Source: Gammaproteobacteria bacterium
GTDB taxonomy: Bacteria; Pseudomonadota; Gammaproteobacteria; Pseudomonadales; Pseudohongiellaceae
Direction of reading: 5' to 3'
NCBI GenBank assembly: GCA_003451715.1
Contig: DMJN01000044.1
Location: 5,578 to 19,213, forward strand
Length of the DNA: 13,636 nucleotides
Numbering within the stretch: position 1 is the first letter of the stretch; each line of letters begins with the position of its first letter. Both the position numbers and the translations under genes were made by a program. Positions 1 to 6,288 of this stretch are shown piece by piece. Below the pieces are notes generated by a model. The model worked only from the letters and a program-made list of their open reading frames with translations, made no database searches and was not told the origin of the DNA.

Positions 1-131
1 GTGGAGATTCCGGAGCTATCTTCAATGAATTGATGGCAAACAATATCCCCAATAGCCGATTCGTTCCTGCTGGAGTATTGGCCGCTACACGCAGCCAGGA
101 ATATGGCTATAGCCTGTTGTATTCAGCTTAA
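1..131 (+). CDS. C-terminal end of a probable DsrE-family protein (partial)
   Basis: An open frame enters from the left edge (first full codon at base 3) and stops with TAA at 129-131, leaving 42 residues. The visible tail includes RFVPAGVLAATRSQEYGYSL. The pattern VPAG followed by a QE-x-GY near the C terminus resembles the end of DsrE/DsrF-like proteins, small alpha/beta proteins linked to sulfur relay or of unknown role. The start, the catalytic cysteine region and the upstream context lie outside the window, so the family call rests on the tail alone. It could be another small alpha/beta protein. It converges on nrdB, and the hairpin at 163-197 would end its transcript. Confidence 0.5.
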   Translation, partial: GDSGAIFNELMANNIPNSRFVPAGVLAATRSQEYGYSLLYSA

Positions 132-162
132 TCGAGCAGACATAAACTAAACGGCTAAATAA

Positions 163-197
163 AAAACGCCTGTGTTGATTATCAACACAGGCGTTTT
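163..197. terminator. Strong bidirectional rho-independent terminator
   Basis: A perfect 17-bp inverted repeat with a 1-nt centre: the left arm starts AAAACGCCTGTG and the right arm ends CACAGGCGTTTT. On the + strand it is followed by TTTTGCTTTTCT. On the - strand it is followed by TTTTTTATTT. It therefore fits termination of the DsrE-like gene on + and, about 150 bp past its stop codon, of nrdB on -. The 149 bases between this hairpin and the nrdB stop hold no gene I can support. Confidence 0.9.
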
Positions 198-346
198 GCT
201 TTTCTAACCTGCCTTAGATCCTTTTTCTTACTTTCCTCCCGTCGGCAGCATCGGCTGTTGAAAATTGTTTCAAAGGTGTTGATTTGCACCCAAAACTAAC
301 CCACCAGGCTTCCATATTTTTGTAGCATTCGAATGCGACATTCAGG

Positions 347-1474
347 CTAGTCCCAATGCAGGCCGCCCGTCTGATACTCGTTGACTCGCGTTTCGAAGAA
401 GTTTTTCTCTTTGCGAATATTGGCCTGTTCATCGAGCCAGGGTAAGGCGCAAACAGCATTGGGGAAGGGTTCCACCAAACCCAGTTGCCGCGCGCGGCGG
501 TTCGCAATAAAGCGGTACTGTTCGATATGATCTTGTGCCGTGTATCCCAGCACAGGTTTTTGTAGGATGTAGTGAGCATAACTTGCTTCAGCCGCTTCGG
601 CTTCTTCCCACATATCTTTTATCGCTTTCAGATCCAGAGTAATGCTGTTCTCAACTAGAATTTGTTGAATTACGCGGATGCCAAATCCACAATGCATCAC
701 TTCGTCACGCATAATGTATTGAAGTTGTTCGGCCGTGCCTTTCATCAACCCGCGTCGCTGCAACGAAAAGATCGGACTGAATCCATTGTAAAACCAGACA
801 CCCTCAAAAACTGCCGCAAAAAACATGTAGGCCAGGATAAAATTGTGCAGCTCATCGGAGTCGTTTAAATCGATGTCGCTGCGCAATATAGATGCAATTC
901 GCGTGTTCGCCATCTGAATTTTTCTATTGATCTCAGGCACAACGCGATAACGATTATAGACTTCCCCCTGATTAAGACCGAGGCTCTCGATGCAGTGCTG
1001 ATAGGTCCAGGTGTGCAGTGACTCTTCGTACACCTGCCGTGCCTGGTAGATCTGCAGCTCGGGAGCCGTCATCTTCTCCATCACTGCCAATCCGATATTT
1101 CGCATCGCCAGAATGTCCGAGGTGGTCAGATAGGAGAGCACGTTCTCATACAGGTGAATTTCAGCCTCGGTGAGCTTGTGCTTATAGTCATAGATGTCCT
1201 GTGTCATGTTGACATCTAGTGGCGTCCAGTGGTTCTTGTTGGCGTTGATGAAATATTTCCACGCCCATGGATATTTGAAGGGCGCCAGTTGATTGATATC
1301 GGCGCAGCCATTGACCACCCGTTTATCTTCCGCCCGAACCGGTTGAGTGGAGTCGATTAAATCTGGATTTCCCCCTATTTCAGCCTGCTGATCGAGCTGA
1401 AGATCCGCTGCTACTGCTGCCCCGGTTTCCTTGCTGGGACTGTTATTTTCAGTTATCTGCTCCCAACTTATCAC
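347..1474 (-). CDS. nrdB: Ribonucleoside-diphosphate reductase beta subunit (class Ia type)
   Basis: This is the small (R2) subunit of aerobic ribonucleotide reductase. It holds the di-iron centre and tyrosyl radical used by NrdA to reduce ribonucleotides in the cytoplasm. The 375-residue protein shows all six expected metal ligands: D120, E151, H154, E224, E258 and H261, the last two in RDEVMH. The radical tyrosine is Y158. The spacings (31 residues from D to the first E, 34 from the third to the fourth E) equal those of E. coli NrdB. An Asp first ligand and a Tyr radical site argue against the Chlamydia-type class Ic. The C-terminal tail (NEYQTGGLHWD) would dock to NrdA. The chosen start is GTG at 1474, preceded on - by ATGGGGGTAAAAA, a usable G-rich ribosome site. 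An in-phase ATG is not available nearby. No nrdA or yfaE-like ferredoxin lies next to it, so it appears to be transcribed alone. Confidence 0.95.
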   Translation of the reverse strand: MISWEQITENNSPSKETGAAVAADLQLDQQAEIGGNPDLIDSTQPVRAEDKRVVNGCADINQLAPFKYPWAWKYFINANKNHWTPLDVNMTQDIYDYKHKLTEAEIHLYENVLSYLTTSDILAMRNIGLAVMEKMTAPELQIYQARQVYEESLHTWTYQHCIESLGLNQGEVYNRYRVVPEINRKIQMANTRIASILRSDIDLNDSDELHNFILAYMFFAAVFEGVWFYNGFSPIFSLQRRGLMKGTAEQLQYIMRDEVMHCGFGIRVIQQILVENSITLDLKAIKDMWEEAEAAEASYAHYILQKPVLGYTAQDHIEQYRFIANRRARQLGLVEPFPNAVCALPWLDEQANIRKEKNFFETRVNEYQTGGLHWD

Positions 1475-1496
1475 TTTTTACCCCCATACCTGCTAA

Positions 1497-1512
1497 ACAC
1501 AATATCTATGGC
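1497..1512. promoter_or_regulatory. NrdR box, start-codon-proximal copy
   Basis: The sequence ACACAATATCTATGGC matches the NrdR-box consensus acaCwAtATaTwgTgt at about 12 of 16 positions. It ends 23 bp upstream of the nrdB GTG. Its first base lies 31 bp from the first base of the stronger box at 1528, which places both on the same DNA face about three helical turns apart. This is the usual arrangement for the zinc-finger/ATP-cone repressor NrdR. The expected effect is repression of nrdB when dATP is high. Confidence 0.8.
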
Positions 1513-1527
1513 AAAGTCTCACATTGA

Positions 1528-1543
1528 ACACTATATATAGTGG
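1528..1543. promoter_or_regulatory. NrdR box, distal copy, overlapping a candidate -10
   Basis: The sequence ACACTATATATAGTGG is almost a perfect palindrome and matches the NrdR consensus at about 15 of 16 positions. A gap of 15 bp separates it from the proximal box. Read on the - strand, its centre contains TATATA (1534-1539), which could serve as the nrdB -10 hexamer with a start site near 1527. No good -35 lies in front of it, which would suit an activator-dependent promoter. NrdR binding here would occlude RNA polymerase. The box assignment is firm; the promoter placement is inference. Confidence 0.88.
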
Positions 1544-1580
1544 TTTCAACCAGAACCAGGTTAAAGAATTCGTGCACAAT

Positions 1581-1594
1581 TTGATCCAGATCAT
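1581..1594. promoter_or_regulatory. ANR/FNR-type binding site upstream of nrdB
   Basis: The sequence TTGATCCAGATCAT matches the FNR/ANR consensus TTGAT-N4-ATCAA at 9 of 10 defined positions. It lies 107 bp upstream of the nrdB start codon. If nrdB starts near 1527 from the TATATA element, the site centre (1587.5) would be about 60 bp upstream, close to the classic class I activator position. It is more than 340 bp from the sulfatase gene on the other side, so nrdB is the likelier target. A CRP-type site is less likely given the TTGAT/ATCA half sites. Confidence 0.55.
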
Positions 1595-1936
1595 AAAATC
1601 ATCCGAACACGCTAATCTGATGGATCAGAGTAAGGAATGAGAGACCGATAACCTGCCAAGCTCCGTCCTGGGACATCACACTGACACCGCAAAAGACTGG
1701 TTTGAACCAATCAACCCAGCCTCTCCAGTTCATACCAAAACCAAACCGCAACTCACTGTGGTTTTCCCTTGTTTCTTGTCTCTTGTCTCTTCGCGCTAGT
1801 CGCTTGGAAGCATCATCCATCCGAAGGTGGCCATGGGATTGGAAGCTGTCTCGCCACAGACCGGTTCACTCTTTATATCGCCGGGCAGTATTGGTAACCT
1901 CAGGGGGTTCACAATAATAAGTAAGGAGTAGCCATC
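1595..1936. other. Non-coding stretch between the nrdB control region and the sulfatase
   Basis: No convincing gene is seen. Open frames on both strands here (1599-1820 and 1702-1917) have no ribosome site or recognisable product. The stretch holds a pyrimidine-rich run of three tandem heptamers, CTTGTTT then CTTGTCT twice, at 1768-1788. A good ribosome site, AAGGAG at 1923-1928, precedes the sulfatase ATG by 8 bases. The sulfatase promoter must lie here, but I could not find a convincing -35/-10 pair. Confidence 0.5.
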
Positions 1937-3493
1937 ATGCCTCCTATCAAGCGACGGGATTTTCTAAAATCTGTAGGTGCCGCCACCGCCACGGTCGCCA
2001 TGCCCGGTGTTCTGGAGGCGGCAGCTTTGCCGGCTCAAAAACCCAATATCCTGTTCGTGCTGGCAGATGACATGGGCTACGGAGATCTCACTTATCTGAA
2101 CACAGATTCCCAGATTCCCACGCCCAATATCGATCGTATCGGGCAGGAAGGCATGTATTTCTCCGATGCCCATTCTCCTTCGGCGCTGTGTACTCCTACC
2201 CGTTACGGCATCATCACCGGCCGTTACTGCTGGCGCACCCGCATCAAGAGCGGTGTGTGCTGGGGCTATAGCAAACACCTGATTGAACCGGAGCGCATGA
2301 CGGTTGCTTCGCTATTAAAGAGCGAGGGCTATAACACGGCCTGTATCGGCAAATGGCACCTGGGTATGGATATGCCGACACGCGGTGGCGGCATCATTCA
2401 GGAAGCGCACAGTGTTGTGGACCAGCGCGCCTATCTGGGCGATATCGACTGGAACGGACAGATCGAAAACGGACCCCTGGCCCTCGGTTTCGATCACTAC
2501 CATGGCATTTCTGCTTCACTGGATATGCATCCTTACATCTACATCGAAGACAACAGCTTTGTTGGCGAATGCACCACCGAGCAGGACCTGCTCTTCATCA
2601 CCAGAGACTATCGACCGGAGCGTTATGGGGAGAACAGCGGGCCGGCTCATGCCGACTTCGTCGCCGAAGAAGTCTTGCCGACCATTACTAATCGCACAGT
2701 TGATTTTATTGATGGGCAGAGCCAGGACCAGGACACGCCCTTTTTCATGTGCATGTCCCTAACCGCTCCCCATATACCGATCGTGCCTTCCATGCCCTAT
2801 CAGGGTGTGAGTGACATCGGTGCCTACGGTGACTTCTGTATGGAGGTAGACGATTCCATCGGCAGGGTATTGGATGCCCTGGACCGGAACGGATTCGCCG
2901 AGAACACGCTGGTGATATTTACGGCAGACAACGGCTGCGCACCCTATATCGGTGTGGAAGACATGAATGCGCAGGGGCACTACCCCAGTTTCATCTACCG
3001 GGGTTACAAGTCGGACATCTACGAAGGCGGGCACCGCATTCCCTTTCTGGCCCGCTGGCCCACCGCCATAAGTGCCGGCTCACACTCCGACGAGACCATA
3101 TGCCTGACCGATCTGCTGGCAACCTGTGGTGGCATTCTGGATGTGCCGATTCCAACAAGTGCTGGTGAAGACAGCTACAACATTCTACCGGCGCTGCTCG
3201 GTGAATCCCTGGATGCCCCTATTCGTGAAGCGACAATTTCAACCGCTGGAAACGGTGCCTTCTCGATTCGACAGGGGCACTGGAAATTGGAACTGACACC
3301 CAGTTCGGGCGGCTATGGCAATCTCTCTGCCGCAGAGGCTGAACGACAGAATCTGCCACCCATTCAATTGTATGATCTGCAAAATGATATCGGTGAAACC
3401 ACCAATGTGTATGCCGATCATCCGGAAATCATCGCCGGGCTGAATGCCCTGCTCGATCGTTATCAAAGCTCCGGGCGCAGTACGCCGGGCTAG
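1937..3493 (+). CDS. Tat-exported sulfatase (arylsulfatase A-like, formylglycine-dependent)
   Basis: This enzyme hydrolyses a sulfate ester to an alcohol or phenol plus sulfate, in the periplasm or outside. The 518-residue protein begins with a twin-arginine signal, RRDFLKSVGAATATV, at residues 6-20. The mature enzyme has the type I sulfatase signature C-T-P-T-R at residues 85-89, with C85 converted to formylglycine. Other active-site features are the metal-binding pair D44-D45 (LADDMGYGD), GKWHLG at 138-143, H279 (TAPHIPI), TADNG at 329-333 with D331/N332, and K358 in GYKSDIYEGGHR. The length is typical for the family. The substrate cannot be read from sequence; the general look is arylsulfatase/GALNS-like. 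No formylglycine-generating enzyme or anSME is in the window, so maturation depends on a gene elsewhere. Twenty-four bases separate it from the quinoprotein gene, so they are probably co-transcribed. Confidence 0.93.
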   Translation: MPPIKRRDFLKSVGAATATVAMPGVLEAAALPAQKPNILFVLADDMGYGDLTYLNTDSQIPTPNIDRIGQEGMYFSDAHSPSALCTPTRYGIITGRYCWRTRIKSGVCWGYSKHLIEPERMTVASLLKSEGYNTACIGKWHLGMDMPTRGGGIIQEAHSVVDQRAYLGDIDWNGQIENGPLALGFDHYHGISASLDMHPYIYIEDNSFVGECTTEQDLLFITRDYRPERYGENSGPAHADFVAEEVLPTITNRTVDFIDGQSQDQDTPFFMCMSLTAPHIPIVPSMPYQGVSDIGAYGDFCMEVDDSIGRVLDALDRNGFAENTLVIFTADNGCAPYIGVEDMNAQGHYPSFIYRGYKSDIYEGGHRIPFLARWPTAISAGSHSDETICLTDLLATCGGILDVPIPTSAGEDSYNILPALLGESLDAPIREATISTAGNGAFSIRQGHWKLELTPSSGGYGNLSAAEAERQNLPPIQLYDLQNDIGETTNVYADHPEIIAGLNALLDRYQSSGRSTPG

Positions 3494-3517
3494 CAATTAC
3501 TCTGTGAGGTATTCACG

Positions 3518-5314
3518 ATGGGTTATAAAGAAGAAACACTGCTGTATAGATATTTCCATTTCTCCGCTGCGCTGAAGTGTTGCATATTGCTATTGCTCAC
3601 AGTGGCTTCAACTCAGTCAGGGGCTCAGTCAGATTCCTATGACTGGCCCAGCCAGAACCTCAACATCCATAACAGCCGTTATGCGGAACTGGAGCAGATC
3701 AACAGGAGCAATGTAGCTCGATTAGCAGAACAGTGGACCTATTCACCGGGACCACAGGACGATATCACCCAGGTTACGCCGTTGGTTGTAGATGGCGTGA
3801 TGTATTTGCATTCCCGTCTGAACATGTTTGCTCTGGATGCCCGCACCGGTGAAGAGCTCTGGCGCAGACCGTTGGATGCCGGGCCTGCCGGGGGTCCAGT
3901 TCGCGGTTCCACCTATGCAGAGGGTCGCGTCTATGCCTATCGCGGCGCCGACCTGTACGCCTTCGATGCCAGCAACGGCGAAGCATTGCGCTCCTTCGGC
4001 GAGGCCGGTGTTCTCAAGGTAGTCGCCGAAGCCCTGCATCACCAGTACCCCGATGTCTATCCCACCAACATGGATCCCGTCACCATAGGCTACCGTTTAA
4101 CCACGCCGCCATCGATTCATGATGACAAGATGTACGTGGCCGCCGCGCTTTCGGAAGGGCATATACCGGGTGGCTTGGTCATAAAGATAGATGCTTTAAG
4201 CGGTGTTGTTGAGTGGGTGTTTAATACCATTCCACAGACCCCCGGTGATTCCGGTTGGGAGATAGCGAGTGAAACCTGGGGTACCGGTCAGCGCGCCGGG
4301 GGCGGTGTGTGGACACCACCGGCAATCGATGCGGTCGCGGGACTGGTATACGTCAATGCTGGCAATCCATCGCCGGACTATGACGGCTCGGCGCGCGTGG
4401 GAGCCAACCTCTTTACCAATGCCACTATCGCCCTCGATATGAATAGCGGAGAACTGGCCTGGTATTTCCAGGCTGTGCATCATGACCTGTGGGACTGGGA
4501 CCATGTTACCGGGCCACTGCTGTTCGACGTCACCAATGACGCGGGTGAGCTGATCAGGGGAGTGGCCGCTGGCGGTAAGAACTGCCTGTTCTATCTGTGG
4601 GATCGAGTAAGCGGTGCACCATTGTTTCCCATGGTGGAGACGGCGGTACCCACTGCAACTGATGTACCGGGCGAGGTGGTCTACCCTACCCAACCGATTC
4701 CCCACACCGCCCGTGGTATCCCCATGGATCCGTTGTGCGCCACCTTTATCGAATTCTCTGATCCGGAATTGGCGGCACGCAGCAAGCAGCTCTACACACC
4801 CTATTCCGTGACCGAGCCCTATATCGTGTCCCATGGTGGCTCCAGTTTTGGATCGGCATCCTTCAGCCCCCAGACCGAACTGGTGTATATCACCGGCAAG
4901 AACGGCGCCATCTCTCTCAATGTCGAACCATTGGGGGATTCACTGAGACCGGGTCCCGGAGGACAGGGTCACGATGAAAATTTTTCCGTGCTGGATCGCA
5001 TCTCTGAAGATTACACTCCCGCCCTGACTGTCTCAGCCTACCGCCCGGCCGATGGAGAGCAAGTCTGGCAAGCCGAGCTGCCGGCCCAGTCTTCCATTGG
5101 TGCCAGCGGAAATCTGGTGACTGCCGGAAACCTGGTCTTTCAGGGGATAGAAGATGGTGGCTTCTATGCCCTCGATGCGGAGAATGGGGAGACGCTATTC
5201 CGTTTTCAGACACCGCGGCAGATTCGAGCCAGTCCGCTAAGCTATGCGGTCGAGGGTAAACAGTATGTGACAGTGGTTTCCACCAATACGGTTGTAACCC
5301 TGGCGCTGCCCTGA
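3518..5314 (+). CDS. Periplasmic PQQ-dependent dehydrogenase (quinoprotein, no haem domain)
   Basis: This probably oxidises an alcohol or sugar in the periplasm with pyrroloquinoline quinone and passes electrons to the respiratory chain. The 598-residue protein has a Sec signal at about residues 1-36 (hydrophobic CCILLLLTVA, then SGAQS). It is followed by an eight-bladed-propeller type sequence with repeated blade motifs such as LYAFDASNGE and FYALDAENGE. Cofactor residues can be placed by motif: W265 (GGGVWTPP) stacking on PQQ, N283 (AGNPSPD) as a metal ligand, D326 in HHDLWDWD as the catalytic base, and K354 in GGKNCLFYLWDR. There is no CxxCH, so no fused cytochrome c. The mature chain also lacks the vicinal cysteine pair of methanol dehydrogenases. 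The start ATG follows TGAGGT by 7 bases. Coupled to the sulfatase, it could oxidise the desulfated product. No PQQ synthesis or cytochrome gene is nearby. Confidence 0.9.
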   Translation: MGYKEETLLYRYFHFSAALKCCILLLLTVASTQSGAQSDSYDWPSQNLNIHNSRYAELEQINRSNVARLAEQWTYSPGPQDDITQVTPLVVDGVMYLHSRLNMFALDARTGEELWRRPLDAGPAGGPVRGSTYAEGRVYAYRGADLYAFDASNGEALRSFGEAGVLKVVAEALHHQYPDVYPTNMDPVTIGYRLTTPPSIHDDKMYVAAALSEGHIPGGLVIKIDALSGVVEWVFNTIPQTPGDSGWEIASETWGTGQRAGGGVWTPPAIDAVAGLVYVNAGNPSPDYDGSARVGANLFTNATIALDMNSGELAWYFQAVHHDLWDWDHVTGPLLFDVTNDAGELIRGVAAGGKNCLFYLWDRVSGAPLFPMVETAVPTATDVPGEVVYPTQPIPHTARGIPMDPLCATFIEFSDPELAARSKQLYTPYSVTEPYIVSHGGSSFGSASFSPQTELVYITGKNGAISLNVEPLGDSLRPGPGGQGHDENFSVLDRISEDYTPALTVSAYRPADGEQVWQAELPAQSSIGASGNLVTAGNLVFQGIEDGGFYALDAENGETLFRFQTPRQIRASPLSYAVEGKQYVTVVSTNTVVTLALP

Positions 5315-5318
5315 TCGG

Positions 5319-5347
5319 CAAAGGGGTTCTAGCGCCTTTGGTTTTCT
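5319..5347 (+). terminator. Weak candidate terminator after the quinoprotein gene
   Basis: A 6-bp stem, CAAAGG (5319-5324) with CCTTTG (5335-5340), closes a 10-base loop and is followed at once by GTTTTCT. It begins 4 bp after the TGA of the dehydrogenase gene. The stem is short and interrupted, so efficiency is uncertain, but the position is right for ending the sulfatase/dehydrogenase transcript. Confidence 0.4.
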
Positions 5348-5360
5348 GCACAAATCTGCA

Positions 5361-5398
5361 CGAAGCTGACCGTTAGCAAGGATTCGAGGTCAGCTTCG
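5361..5398. repeat. Perfect 11-bp inverted repeat covering the GDPD stop codon
   Basis: The left arm CGAAGCTGACC (5361-5371) is the exact reverse complement of GGTCAGCTTCG (5388-5398), with a 16-base loop. The right arm contains the TGA stop (5390-5392) and the last two codons of the phosphodiesterase gene. There is no clean T-run on either side, so it is not a canonical intrinsic terminator. It may instead protect or separate the two convergent transcripts. Confidence 0.7.
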
Positions 5399-6199
5399 CT
5401 CGACCTCTGCCAAGGCTTGGTCGAGAAGTTTTTGCAGCTTCACCGCATTGTTGCTGAAGATCCACTCCACACCCCGGTTGAGTTCCCGATACAGGCTATT
5501 GCGTGAATCGACAAATCCGGTTCCTACCCGTTGACCCGCCTGCTCGTGGCGCTGTTTCAATTCATCATTCAGCAACAGATAGTGCCCAGTCAGACCGCCG
5601 TAATCACCCGCTAAACTGGCCTTACTTATTATCCTGGTATTGGTCTCTGCCACTGGCAGACAGTATTTTCTCGGTAGAAAATCCGCCAGTTCAAACAGGC
5701 TTGGATCGAGTGCCAGCAGGTGGTAATCCTCTCCTGGAGTTAGCGAAGCCAGATGTTCGAGAAGAATTTGCGCCTGTTGTTGCTTTTGTGGAAAAGGCTC
5801 TTCCTTAATCTCGATCATCAAATGGGTGTTACCACCAAACTCTTCAATTAACTCAGCCAGCGAAGGAATCAGTGGCACTGCATCGCGCAGCTCGGCAAAA
5901 CTGATCTCGCCAACAGTCATTGAATTACCGAAGACACGGCGGCAATCGACATCGTGGCAGACTACCGGCACCAGGTCCCTGGTCCAGCGAATATCGGTCT
6001 CGATACCCCACACGCCGTTTGTTCTTGCAATCTCATAGGCGCGCAGGGTATTTTCCATGACCTCTGTATTGTCATGTTCACCACGGTGGGAAATGATTTT
6101 GCAACTTTGCAGCACAGCTGTGGCCGGCACTTGCCGTGGGGTTATCGCCATCACCCAATCGACTACATGGCTTGCTATTTTAGTTACCGTGTCATTCAA
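5390..6199 (-). CDS. Glycerophosphodiester phosphodiesterase (UgpQ-like, cytoplasmic)
   Basis: This enzyme hydrolyses glycerophosphodiesters, the deacylated phospholipid head groups, to glycerol 3-phosphate and an alcohol. The 269-residue TIM-barrel protein shows the GDPD signature: ISHRGEHDNTEVMENT at residues 36-51 with H38, R39, E49 and N50; metal ligands E67 and D69 in GIETDIRW; the second catalytic histidine H82 in VVCHD; and E130/K132 in LMIEIKEE. No signal peptide is visible, pointing to a cytoplasmic UgpQ-type enzyme rather than a periplasmic GlpQ. The longest frame begins with TTG at 6199 behind AGGA (spacing 10). An ATG at codon 17 (6151) gives a more usual distance to HRG and may be the true start. 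It is convergent with the quinoprotein gene and divergent from the transporter gene. Confidence 0.9.
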   Translation of the reverse strand: MNDTVTKIASHVVDWVMAITPRQVPATAVLQSCKIISHRGEHDNTEVMENTLRAYEIARTNGVWGIETDIRWTRDLVPVVCHDVDCRRVFGNSMTVGEISFAELRDAVPLIPSLAELIEEFGGNTHLMIEIKEEPFPQKQQQAQILLEHLASLTPGEDYHLLALDPSLFELADFLPRKYCLPVAETNTRIISKASLAGDYGGLTGHYLLLNDELKQRHEQAGQRVGTGFVDSRNSLYRELNRGVEWIFSNNAVKLQKLLDQALAEVERS

Positions 6200-6288
6200 C
6201 GACTAGTGTTCCTACGGGTTTTCCAGGAGAGGATCATAGTATGCAATGCCGCGTGATGTGTCAGGTCTTAAAAAAGGAATCGCACTAG

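Noticed and set aside
214..579. Minus-strand open frame of 121 codons running from inside nrdB to past its stop
   Set aside because: Most of it is another frame of nrdB. The unique tail (from codons MEAWW on) has no ribosome site and no recognisable product.
347..1474. Class Ic (radical-Tyr-less, Mn/Fe) identity for the RNR subunit
   Set aside because: Y158 sits at the correct spacing from H154 and the first ligand is Asp (D120), as in class Ia enzymes.
1599..1917. Small open frames on both strands in the nrdB-sulfatase gap
   Set aside because: Both lack a ribosome site and resemble no known product. They overlap each other and the tandem heptamers.
4196..4834. 212-codon minus-strand frame inside the quinoprotein gene
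   Set aside because: It is antisense to conserved propeller and active-site sequence. Its composition (Gly/His/Arg-rich) is typical of a shadow frame.
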